Of a stretch of DNA of 8,600 nt, positions 1 to 5,481 are shown one piece after another. The DNA lies in contig JAQCMX010000067.1 in NCBI GenBank assembly GCA_028274885.1, positions 1-8,600 of the forward strand. The letters run 5' to 3'. Positions within the stretch are counted from its first letter, which is position 1. Each line of letters starts with the position of its first letter. The position numbers and the translations under genes are program-made. Below the pieces are notes generated by a model that had not been told where the DNA came from, did not search any database, and saw nothing but the letters and a program-made list of their open reading frames with translations. The stretch comes from Haloarculaceae archaeon. Its GTDB lineage: Archaea; Halobacteriota; Halobacteria; Halobacteriales; Haloarculaceae.

Positions 1-549
1 TCACTCACAGAGTGCGAGAAAGTTGTCAAAAACCTCTTGGCCCTCCTCGGTGTGTGCAACCTCGGGGTGCCACTGGACGCCGTAGAGGTCGCGGTCGGGG
101 TCGCTCATGGCCTCAATACCGCAGATGTCACTCGAGCCCGTCCGCACGAACCCCTCCGGTACCTCCTTGACCTCGTCGGCGTGGCTGGCCCAGACCCGTG
201 TCTCGGGTGCCAGCGAGCCCACGAGTGGATCCGTCTCGTCTGTAATCTCGACTGTTACGTCGGCGTACCCCCCGTAGTCGCCGGCACCGACGCGGCCGTC
301 GAGTTTCTCTGCGATGATCTGCATCCCGAGACAGACGCCAAACACCGGGATATCTAGCTCGAGGTACTGGGCACAGTTGCCGATACGGTCGATATCCGGG
401 CCACCTGACAGTACGAGACCGTCGGCGTCGATCTCCTCCGGCGGCGTCTCGTTGTCTACCAGTTCGACGTCCACGCCCATGTCACGGAGCGCACGCTGTT
501 CGAGGTGCGTGAACTGCCCATGATTGTCGATCACGTCGATACGGGTCAT
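1..549 (-). CDS. guaA: GMP synthase, glutamine amidotransferase subunit
   Basis: Class I glutaminase subunit of GMP synthase (182 residues). It releases ammonia from glutamine for the separate ATP-pyrophosphatase subunit, which turns XMP into GMP; many archaea split the two domains this way. The catalytic triad is visible: Cys73 in the nucleophile elbow GVCLGMQ, and His161 and Glu163 in the QWHPEV motif. An oxyanion-type SGGPDI stretch lies at 48-53. The length fits the split subunit, and the TGA stop is the first three bases of the window, so the gene is complete. I chose the ATG at 547-549 (MTRIDVIDNHG). The frame stays open to 609, but that extension would contain the TATA box and does not look like the family. 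No partner subunit is in the window. Identification is secure; the annotation rests on motifs seen by eye. Confidence 0.95.
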   Translation of the reverse strand: MTRIDVIDNHGQFTHLEQRALRDMGVDVELVDNETPPEEIDADGLVLSGGPDIDRIGNCAQYLELDIPVFGVCLGMQIIAEKLDGRVGAGDYGGYADVTVEITDETDPLVGSLAPETRVWASHADEVKEVPEGFVRTGSSDICGIEAMSDPDRDLYGVQWHPEVAHTEEGQEVFDNFLALCE

Positions 550-555
550 TGGAGA

Positions 556-568
556 CCGGTAACACCGG
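556..568. promoter_or_regulatory. Small dyad between guaA TATA box and start
   Basis: CCGGT, a 3-base spacer (AAC) and ACCGG form a perfect inverted repeat 7-19 bases upstream of the guaA ATG, close to the predicted transcription start. It could be a repressor operator or a short 5' hairpin. Only the symmetry is seen; the role is inference. Confidence 0.25.
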
Positions 569-573
569 GAGGG

Positions 574-579
574 ATATAT
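574..579 (-). promoter_or_regulatory. TATA box of guaA
   Basis: On the minus strand an ATATAT core lies 25-30 bases upstream of the guaA ATG. This is the spacing expected for a leaderless archaeal transcript and it supports the short start. A small dyad sits between it and the ATG. Confidence 0.6.
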
Positions 580-619
580 GTTATCTGTTCCCGAGCGCCT
601 GTGAACCATCGGGTACAGC

Positions 620-641
620 GGTTGCGGTCAAAAGAGCAACC
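620..641 (-). terminator. Stem-loop just downstream of the zinc-ribbon gene
   Basis: GGTTGC and GCAACC form a perfect 6-bp stem around a 10-base loop that is U-rich on the minus strand (CTCTTTTG). It begins 3 bases past the TAA stop of the micro-protein gene, so it could end that transcript before guaA. There is no T-tract after the stem, so a processing site or RNA-stability hairpin is also possible. Confidence 0.35.
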
Positions 642-644
642 TAT

Positions 645-803
645 TTATAGACCGACGCAACTCGTCGTCCCACAGTCCTTACAGCGCAACTCGACGGAGC
701 CATCCTCGAACCGTGGACCGCGGACGATCTCTCTCGAGTCACAGTCCGGACAACAAAGCCACTCGTAGATTGTCGTCGGTTTATCCGTTCGTTTCGCGTT
801 CAT
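645..803 (-). CDS. Zinc-ribbon micro-protein (52 residues)
   Basis: A complete small ORF, ATG at 801-803 and TAA at 645-647, encodes 52 residues. It starts MNAKRTDKP and carries two zinc-knuckle pairs: Cys18-x-x-Cys21 (within CCPDCD) and Cys41-x-x-Cys44 (CKDCG), separated by about 19 residues. Cys17 and Cys49 are extra. That arrangement is a typical single zinc ribbon. Haloarchaea encode many such small zinc-finger proteins, some with roles in stress, motility or biofilm behaviour; I cannot assign this one to a studied member. A TATA-like element lies about 17-23 bases upstream, so the transcript is probably leaderless, and a stem-loop follows the stop. It stands alone between two same-strand genes. 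Coding is supported by the cysteine spacing, the acidic middle (FEDGSVEL) and complete start and stop signals; the function is unknown. Confidence 0.8.
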   Translation of the reverse strand: MNAKRTDKPTTIYEWLCCPDCDSREIVRGPRFEDGSVELRCKDCGTTSCVGL

Positions 804-819
804 CAAACCCTACTAAGCG

Positions 820-826
820 TTCTAAA
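820..826 (-). promoter_or_regulatory. TATA-like box of the zinc-ribbon gene
   Basis: TTTAGAA on the minus strand lies 17-23 bases upstream of the micro-protein ATG, slightly closer than average but compatible with a transcript starting at or beside the ATG. The match to a consensus TATA box is only partial. Confidence 0.35.
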
Positions 827-899
827 CGGATGAATTGCCCGCTCTCATACGTGCTCGGACTGGCTTCGAAACAGACCGGTTCACTGGCGAGGACCTAGC

Positions 900-1106
900 T
901 GTCACCGAGCGACTGGCCCCAAAACGCCCACGCCTGGCCAGCTGTCCGTGGCTCGGTCGCCCGAGAGAACCCCACGATGGTCCAGGTCGCTTGTACACCA
1001 CCGAACACAACCGGGGGAACCCCCCTGGCAAGCGAGGTTCGACGGTGTACCATCGGCAAGCCGGTTCCCAGATGACGGGGGTCAAGCAGCGTCTGTCCTG
1101 CTTTTT
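900..1106 (+). ncRNA. Candidate structured RNA in a gene-free stretch
   Basis: No convincing gene lies between 804 and 1233. Frames open there give Arg- and Pro-rich, non-acidic translations unlike the real genes around them. The stretch holds dense inverted repeats. Stem-loop A: ACCGAGC (904-910) pairs with GCTCGGT (951-957), and inside it CTGGCC (913-918) pairs with GGCCAG (936-941). Stem-loop B: GTACACC (993-999) pairs with GGTGTAC (1044-1050), CGAAC (1002-1006) with GTTCG (1037-1041), and at the tip GGGGG (1013-1017) with CCCCC (1020-1024). Outer pairings are CGATG (975-979) with CATCG (1051-1055), or alternatively GCTT (989-992) with AAGC (1058-1061). A terminator-like hairpin follows at 1084-1106, which suggests a plus-strand transcript of about 200-280 bases. 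I found no signature of SRP RNA, RNase P RNA or tRNA, and no clear plus-strand promoter. The stems are seen; the RNA is inference. Confidence 0.3.
1084..1106 (+). terminator. Terminator-like hairpin with T-tract
   Basis: AAGCAG (1084-1089) and CTGCTT (1098-1103) form a perfect 6-bp stem with an 8-base loop; with the last stem bases there are five consecutive T (1102-1106). No plus-strand protein gene precedes it, so it either ends an unannotated RNA or is a chance hairpin. Confidence 0.35.
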
Positions 1107-1197
1107 GCCCCGAGTCCGAAGGCCCCAGCCCCGGTGTCCCGGTCGATGGTCGAAATCGGGCGCTGTGCCCATGGTTGAGTGCCGCAGTGAGATCCCC

Positions 1198-1217
1198 CAC
1201 AGGAACTGTCACCTGTG
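1198..1217 (-). terminator. Stem-loop downstream of the HNH gene
   Basis: CACAGG and CCTGTG form a perfect 6-bp stem with an 8-base loop, 17 bases past the HNH stop codon. ACAG/CTGT inside offers an alternative smaller hairpin. There is no T-tract, so a terminator role is tentative. Confidence 0.25.
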
Positions 1218-1233
1218 AATCAAGGGAGCGCGT

Positions 1234-1788
1234 TCAGTTCCCCTCGTACCGGTCGGCAGCGGAGTCAAATCCCAGTTCCTCCTGTTCGCGAGCGCGTCTT
1301 GACTCGCGCTCGGCGATTGCCTCCGGGTCGGGAGTACAATCGTCGTCGATCCGCGCCCAGGAGTCGTGTACCTTGGCGTGACACCACCGGCAGAGAAAGA
1401 CGGTAATCTCGTGGCTCGTTTCGCCGTCCCCGCGTGTCGATCCGTCGCTGTACGAGAGGTGGTGTTCCTCGAGCAGCGGTCGCCCCTCGTCGTGTGCCAT
1501 CCGTACCTCTTCGAGGCCACACCTGAGACAGGTCCGATCACGGGTCCGACACCGGAAGTGCGGACAGTCCGCCCAGTCCCACGGCCCCGAGGGCCCCGTT
1601 TCGTCTGGATCGCCCGCGACCGGACACTGAAAGTCGTCCTCGCGTAACTCCCTGGCAAACTGCGGATCACGGTCGCCCTGTTCGACCGCGTACCGGCACT
1701 TGCCGGCATCCGTCAGAAAATCACAGCGCTCGACAACGGTGTAGGGGTCGTCGACACCGACCGACGTGCCCGCGTCGGTTTTTTCCAT
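1234..1788 (-). CDS. HNH-type Cys/His nuclease-like protein
   Basis: A 184-residue acidic protein with an HNH endonuclease-like treble-clef core in its second half: Cys87-x-x-Cys90, then Glu108-His109-His110, His126, Cys133-x-x-Cys136-His137 and His141 (LCRWCHAKVH). The EHH and C-x-x-C-H motifs are the usual nucleic-acid-cleaving and zinc-binding elements of the HNH superfamily. The N-terminal half has a second set of possible metal ligands: Cys22, Cys31, Cys55, Cys75 and His77 (DCPHF), so a further zinc site is likely. The C-terminus is a charged, Arg/Glu-rich helix. There is no methylase, integrase or phage gene beside it, so it is not obviously a restriction or homing enzyme; it may be a conserved haloarchaeal protein of unknown target. 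The ATG at 1786-1788 is the only early start. The usual TATA position holds nothing convincing, so its promoter is unclear. The fold call is firm, the function is not. Confidence 0.8.
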   Translation of the reverse strand: MEKTDAGTSVGVDDPYTVVERCDFLTDAGKCRYAVEQGDRDPQFARELREDDFQCPVAGDPDETGPSGPWDWADCPHFRCRTRDRTCLRCGLEEVRMAHDEGRPLLEEHHLSYSDGSTRGDGETSHEITVFLCRWCHAKVHDSWARIDDDCTPDPEAIAERESRRAREQEELGFDSAADRYEGN

Positions 1789-1852
1789 AGTATATTCTGT
1801 ACGCGGACAGGTTTGAGTGTATTGCCGGACAGCCTACGATCCAGGAAACAGA

Positions 1853-1860
1853 CTTTTTAG
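1853..1860 (+). promoter_or_regulatory. TATA box of the DUF192 gene
   Basis: TTTTTAGA lies 22-29 bases upstream of the ATG at 1882, the spacing of a leaderless haloarchaeal promoter. It supports that start codon. Confidence 0.55.
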
Positions 1861-1881
1861 ACGACCACGCGACATACCGGT

Positions 1882-2316
1882 ATGGCCGACAAGCGCGTCG
1901 TGCTGAGGCGAGACGACACACTGGGCGAGGATACCCAGAACCGGACGGTGCTGGCAACGAACGTCGACGTGGCTGATTCGACGCTCTCGCAAGCCAAGGG
2001 GCTCATGTTTCGCTCGGACCTGCCCGAAGAGTTCGCCCTCGTGATGGAGGTCGGCGGCGACGGTCTCCTCCCGATTCCGCGCGGTCCACCCAGGCAGTTT
2101 GTCCACATGCTGTTCGTCCGAGTGCCAATCGACGTCGTCTGGCTGGTCGAAGACGAGGTCGTGAAAACCAAGCGGATGCGCCCGTGGCGGAGCTTCGGTG
2201 TCGCCAAAGCTGACCGGATCCTGGAATTACCGGCCGGCACAGCCACGGAGGTTTCCACGGGCGATACGATCGTTCTGGAGGATGCCAACGAGCAACAGGA
2301 CCCAGCGGCGGTCTGA
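1882..2316 (+). CDS. DUF192 family protein
   Basis: A 144-residue protein matching the DUF192 family across nearly its full length. It has the early GLMFRSDLPE motif (residues about 40-49), a central strand set where most family members have a Trp-Met pair and this one reads FVHMLFVRVPIDVVWL, then PWRSFGVAKADRILELPAGTA, the family's usual closing signature, and GDTIVLED near the end. DUF192 proteins are small beta-rich domains found in bacteria and archaea whose biochemical role is not established; bacterial members usually carry a signal peptide, whereas this one has none and looks cytoplasmic. The ATG start is supported by the TATA box 22-29 bases upstream. The gene is divergent from the HNH gene and is followed 84 bases later by citramalate synthase, which appears to have its own promoter. 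Confidence 0.85.
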   Translation: MADKRVVLRRDDTLGEDTQNRTVLATNVDVADSTLSQAKGLMFRSDLPEEFALVMEVGGDGLLPIPRGPPRQFVHMLFVRVPIDVVWLVEDEVVKTKRMRPWRSFGVAKADRILELPAGTATEVSTGDTIVLEDANEQQDPAAV

Positions 2317-2343
2317 TCGCGGCATCCGTGACCGTTCGCTCGC

Positions 2344-2360
2344 AAAAGGCACCTTTTTAC
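2344..2360 (+). promoter_or_regulatory. cimA promoter with overlapping dyad
   Basis: AAAAGG (2344-2349), a 2-base spacer and CCTTTT (2352-2357) form a perfect dyad that runs into a TATA-like TTTTTAC (2354-2360). The dyad would overlap the TFB recognition element and TATA box, a common place for archaeal repressors. Transcription would start near 2383-2386, leaving a leader of about 15-20 bases before the GTG at 2401, with a GAGGGT purine run (2386-2391) as a possible ribosome-binding site. Confidence 0.4.
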
Positions 2361-2393
2361 GTTTCGGCCTCACCAGAAGATAGTGAGGGTAAG

Positions 2394-2435
2394 ATGACCC
2401 GTGATCGATTTATTCGGGGGCCACCCCGATACTAA
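2394..2435 (+). other. Short overlapping upstream ORF at the cimA start
   Basis: ATG at 2394 opens a 13-codon frame ending TAA at 2433-2435. It overlaps the first codons of cimA in a different frame and starts 7 bases before its GTG. A purine run lies 2-7 bases before the ATG. It may be chance, but if it were translated it would compete with or couple to cimA initiation. No product function is implied. Confidence 0.2.
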
Positions 2436-3939
2436 CTCACTCGACGACGTTTCCGACGTACAGTTTCTGGATACGACGCTTCGCGATGGCGAGCAAGCAC
2501 CTGGTGTCTCGTTGACAGCCGACGAGAAGGCCCGTATCGCCCGCAAACTCGATGACGCGGGGATCGACGTCATCGAAGCCGGGAGTGCCTGCACCGGATC
2601 TGGGGAGCGCGAGACCATCCAGCGCGTGGCTGATCTCGACGTGTCGGCGACGGTGACGAGTTTCTCCCGTGGCATCCAGCGGGACATCGATCTCGCCATC
2701 GAGTGTGGCGTCGACGGCATCAATCTCGTCGTCCCTGCGAGTGACAAACACGTTACCGAAAAGGTGGGCAAGACACACGCCGAAAACGTCGAGACGACAG
2801 CAGAACTCGTGACCTACGCCAAAGATCACGGTCTCTGGGTCGAGGTCATCGGCGAGGACGGCTCGCGAGCGGATCTCGACTATCTGGAGGAACTCATGTC
2901 AGCCTCCCTTGAGGCCGGCGCGGATCGTGTGTGCTACGCAGACACGGTCGGACACGCGACGCCGGATCGCACACTCGAGATTGTCTCGACGCTCACTGCG
3001 CTTGGCCCGACAAGCACCCACACGCACGACGACCTCGGACTGGCGGTGACGAACGCGTTGGTGTCGGTCGCTGCGGGTGCCGACCTCGTCCACGGGACGA
3101 TAAACGGGATCGGCGAGCGCGCAGGCAACGTCGCACTCGAGGAGGTCGCAATCGCACTCGACCACGGCTACGATGTCGGGACGATGGAACTCGAGCAGGT
3201 CTACGAACTCGCACAGCTTGTGGCAAGCAGGACCGGCATTCCGCTGGCGCCAAACAAGGCTGTCGTCGGCGAGAACGCGTTCACCCACGAGTCCGGGATC
3301 CACACCGATGGCACGCTCAAAGACGACGCGATGTACGAACCGTACCCACCCGAGAGGGTGGGCCGCAAGCGCCGGCTCGCACTCGGGAAACACGCTGGCC
3401 GAGCAGGCGTCGCGGCGGCACTGGACGAACGCGGCATGGCTGTCGAAGACGACCAACTCGACGAGATCGTCACCCGCGTCAAGGAGATCGGGGACCGTGG
3501 CAAGCGCGTTACCGACGCCGACCTGTTGACAATCGCCGAAGAGATCAACGGACAGGAGCGCGACCGTCGGGTCGAACTCCTCGACCTGACCGCAGTGAGT
3601 GGCGTAACCCCCCCGACCGCGAGCGTCCGACTCTCAGTCGAGGGCGAAAAGCGGGAGAACGCCGCAACCGGTTCGGGACCGGTCGACGCCGCGATGAACG
3701 CGACCGAGGAGGCACTCAGCCACGAGGCTGACACCTCACTTGAGTCCTATCACGTCGATGCGATCACTGGGGGCACCGATGCAGTCGTCACGGTCGAAGT
3801 CGAAATGTCCCGCGACGACGAGACGGTGACGGTCTCTGCGAGTGATTCCGACATCACCCACGCCTCGGTGACTGCGATGGTCGACGCGATGGATAGACTG
3901 ATCGCCGGCGGCGAACAGCCCGTCGTGGCCGACGACTGA
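2401..3939 (+). CDS. cimA: (R)-citramalate synthase
   Basis: A 512-residue enzyme of the isopropylmalate/citramalate/homocitrate synthase family. It probably condenses pyruvate with acetyl-CoA to (R)-citramalate, the first step of the threonine-independent route to 2-oxobutyrate and isoleucine. Seen: the TIM-barrel entry motif FLDTTLRDGEQAPG (Arg28, Asp29), IEAGSACTGSGERETI, metal ligands His207 and His209 (HTHDD), NGIGERAGN with Asn243, the linker LGKHAGR, and a C-terminal LeuA allosteric domain from about residue 389 to 505 (GPVDAAMNA, ITGGTDA). The IEAGSA...GERE stretch and the overall layout recall the characterised Methanocaldococcus CimA more than leucine-type LeuA, so I favour citramalate; 2-isopropylmalate synthase remains the alternative. 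The GTG start is forced by an in-frame stop at 2395-2397. An out-of-frame ATG lies 7 bases upstream. It converges on the HAD gene with a 27-base gap. Confidence 0.88.
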   Translation: MIDLFGGHPDTNSLDDVSDVQFLDTTLRDGEQAPGVSLTADEKARIARKLDDAGIDVIEAGSACTGSGERETIQRVADLDVSATVTSFSRGIQRDIDLAIECGVDGINLVVPASDKHVTEKVGKTHAENVETTAELVTYAKDHGLWVEVIGEDGSRADLDYLEELMSASLEAGADRVCYADTVGHATPDRTLEIVSTLTALGPTSTHTHDDLGLAVTNALVSVAAGADLVHGTINGIGERAGNVALEEVAIALDHGYDVGTMELEQVYELAQLVASRTGIPLAPNKAVVGENAFTHESGIHTDGTLKDDAMYEPYPPERVGRKRRLALGKHAGRAGVAAALDERGMAVEDDQLDEIVTRVKEIGDRGKRVTDADLLTIAEEINGQERDRRVELLDLTAVSGVTPPTASVRLSVEGEKRENAATGSGPVDAAMNATEEALSHEADTSLESYHVDAITGGTDAVVTVEVEMSRDDETVTVSASDSDITHASVTAMVDAMDRLIAGGEQPVVADD

Positions 3940-3966
3940 CGACAAAATTCGGACTTCGAGCAATCC

Positions 3967-4647
3967 TCAGTGGCGGTCTCCGGTGAACAAAGCCGCGACA
4001 TCGTTCAGTCCCGACACCTCGTGGGTTGGGTCGCGGCGAGGCGTGATCTCGGCGTTGTGGTCCCGGCGGACAAAAGCTGTGTCCAGACCCGCCCGCTGAC
4101 CAGCGACGATGTCACTTTCTCTGTCCCCCACGTAGAGCGGGTTGGACACGCCGAGGTCACGCATGGCCCGCTCTAGGTACGTGGGACGGGGTTTTTTTTC
4201 GCGTAGACTCCGGAGTTTGGGTTGACGGGCGTGGATCGTCTCGACGTGAGTGTCGATGTCGTACCGACTGATCATGTGTTCGACGACGCGTCGTTGGTTG
4301 TTGCTCGCAATGCCGAGAGGGACATCGAGACGCTCTAAGGCCTGTACGTCCTCGTATGGGCGTTTCTGACCGTCAGCTGTGGCGCGAATCAGGATATTTG
4401 CGAACGTATCGTCCCGGTAGCGCCACAGTCGGTCGGGGTCGAGGTCGAGTCGATCGCTGATGTGGAGCACCTCGTCGTAGGTGACACCGTGCGAGAGGGT
4501 CGTGATCACATCCGCCGGTGGCGGCTCGACGCCATCCGCACGGAACATCTCGATCAGTTCCTGACGAAACGCTGGAATGCGCCGCTCCTCGTCGAAGATC
4601 CGAACGAGAACGCCGTCGTGATCGAGGAGGAGACTGTCGTATGTCAC
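3967..4647 (-). CDS. HAD superfamily hydrolase
   Basis: A 226-residue haloacid dehalogenase-type hydrolase with all four motifs: motif I LLLDHDGVLV with nucleophile Asp9 and acid/base Asp11, motif II Ser115 (IASNN), motif III a lysine at about 151-152 (EKKPRP), and motif IV GDRESD at 174-179 holding the Mg-binding acids. A helical cap sits between motifs I and II (about 20-95), as in the subclass I phosphatases (phosphoglycolate phosphatase-like). The substrate cannot be read from sequence. The start is a GTG at 4645-4647, 2 bases after the BFN stop, so the two genes are almost certainly co-transcribed and translationally linked. Its stop faces the end of cimA across a 27-base gap that reads GAATTTTG on the minus strand, a weak T-run that could serve termination. 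Confidence 0.88.
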   Translation of the reverse strand: MTYDSLLLDHDGVLVRIFDEERRIPAFRQELIEMFRADGVEPPPADVITTLSHGVTYDEVLHISDRLDLDPDRLWRYRDDTFANILIRATADGQKRPYEDVQALERLDVPLGIASNNQRRVVEHMISRYDIDTHVETIHARQPKLRSLREKKPRPTYLERAMRDLGVSNPLYVGDRESDIVAGQRAGLDTAFVRRDHNAEITPRRDPTHEVSGLNDVAALFTGDRH

Positions 4648-4649
4648 GG

Positions 4650-5153
4650 CTAAAAGGGATCGTCCTCGAAGTCCCGGTCGTCGCCAAGTGAGGGGTCGTC
4701 ATCGAGGCTTGAGTCACTTTCCTCGGTTTCGAAAGCCTCGGGGGGTTGCCCGGCCTCGTTGATCACCTCGTCGCTGACGATCAGGGGACAGTCCACACGG
4801 AGCGCGAGTGCAATACCGTCCGAGGGACGAGCGTCGAAGACAGCCTGTTTTCGTTCGCCCCCGTGGTACTGTTCGGTATCGATCTTGGCGTAGAACGTTC
4901 CATCGGTGAGATCGTCGATGCGAACGCGGTCGATCGCCGCACCGAGTTCCGCAACCATCTCGACGAACAGATCGTGTGTGAGTGGTCGTTCGAAGGGTTC
5001 ACCCTCGAGTGCGAGTTGCATCGACTGTGCCTGATCGGAACTGATGAAAATCGGAATGAGCTCTTCCCGGGCCTGCAGGATGACGACAGGTGCCCCCGGC
5101 CCTTCATCGCTGACTCCGACGCCTACACCCTCGACGGTGGCATCGTGTTCCAT
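4650..5153 (-). CDS. Bifunctional nuclease (BFN/DUF151) family protein
   Basis: A 167-residue protein of the BFN domain family (DUF151), named after a plant protein with nuclease activity; the archaeal members' role is not settled. The domain fills residues about 5-133: VVILQARE-ELIPIFIS, the conserved QAQSMQLALEGEPFERPLTHDL, a central strand with TFYAKI, then FDARPSDGIALALRV and PLIVSDEV. The C-terminal tail (about 141-167) is low-complexity Asp/Glu/Ser, an acidic extension typical of haloarchaeal proteins. I chose the ATG at 5151-5153 (MEHDATVEG). The frame is open to 5327, but upstream it runs back through the DUF3194 gene in another frame and looks non-coding. A 79-base gap with a TATA-like AAATAGCC at 5183-5190 separates it from DUF3194. 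It heads an operon with the HAD gene 2 bases downstream. Confidence 0.88.
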   Translation of the reverse strand: MEHDATVEGVGVGVSDEGPGAPVVILQAREELIPIFISSDQAQSMQLALEGEPFERPLTHDLFVEMVAELGAAIDRVRIDDLTDGTFYAKIDTEQYHGGERKQAVFDARPSDGIALALRVDCPLIVSDEVINEAGQPPEAFETEESDSSLDDDPSLGDDRDFEDDPF

Positions 5154-5182
5154 ATACACCACAAAGGCTGCATGCCTGAAAA

Positions 5183-5190
5183 GGCTATTT
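5183..5190 (-). promoter_or_regulatory. TATA-like box of the BFN-HAD operon
   Basis: AAATAGCC on the minus strand lies 30-37 bases before the BFN ATG, giving a leader of only a few bases. The match is moderate. It is the only A/T-rich element in the 79-base gap at about the right distance. Confidence 0.4.
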
Positions 5191-5232
5191 GCTTCGAACA
5201 GTTCGGCAAAACCGCGCCACGACTGATGATTC

Positions 5233-5481
5233 TCACGTAAGGAGGTCGTCCGCCGCGCTGCGGGCAGCGAGTGCCGCGTCATCTGCGACCCGGTCCGGAT
5301 CGCCTCGGGATGCGTCCAGATAGACATCGACCTCGAGTATCCGGTCTTCGAAGCTGATCGTCACATCGAAGTCACGAACGTCACCGCGGTCGTACCGGGA
5401 AAAGATCACGCTTTCAGCCGCCTCTGCAGCCGCCTGCACGACCGCCCGGTCGGGAACGTTTCTCCCCCCGTCGGCAGTCAT
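5233..5481 (-). CDS. DUF3194 family protein
   Basis: An 82-residue acidic protein matching the archaeal DUF3194 family in length, layout and position right behind prefoldin beta. The N-terminal half is helical with an Ala-rich run (VQAAAEAAESVIFSRYDR, about 15-32). It is followed by two strands, RDFDVTISFED (36-46) and ILEVDVYLDA (48-57), and a final helix (about 62-81). The function is unknown; conserved linkage to pfdB suggests a role with the chaperone or with the translation-related genes nearby. Its ATG (5479-5481) shares one base with the pfdB TAA stop (TAATG), so the two are translationally coupled. The identification leans on gene order as well as sequence, because the family has no catalytic motif to check. 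Confidence 0.75.
   Translation of the reverse strand: MTADGGRNVPDRAVVQAAAEAAESVIFSRYDRGDVRDFDVTISFEDRILEVDVYLDASRGDPDRVADDAALAARSAADDLLT

Noticed and set aside
550..609. N-terminal extension of guaA to position 609
   Set aside because: It would place the TATA box inside the gene, and the added residues (MVHRRSGTD...) do not resemble the family; the ATG at 547-549 gives the standard N-terminus.
1036..1042. tRNA T-loop-like GGTTCGA
   Set aside because: The flanking bases do not form a 5-bp T stem, and no D arm, anticodon arm or acceptor stem can be placed around it.
822..1218. Long open frames on both strands in the gene-free stretch
   Set aside because: Translations are rich in Arg, Pro and Ser and poor in Asp and Glu, with no recognisable motif and several mutually overlapping frames. 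GC-rich non-coding DNA explains them.
900..1233. SRP RNA or RNase P RNA
   Set aside because: I looked on both strands for the SRP helix 8 GGAAGG/AGCAGC motif and for RNase P conserved GAGGAA and ACAGAA elements and did not find them in the required arrangement.
5154..5327. Upstream extension of the BFN gene
   Set aside because: It runs through the DUF3194 gene in another frame and across the promoter region; the family begins near MEHDATVEG.
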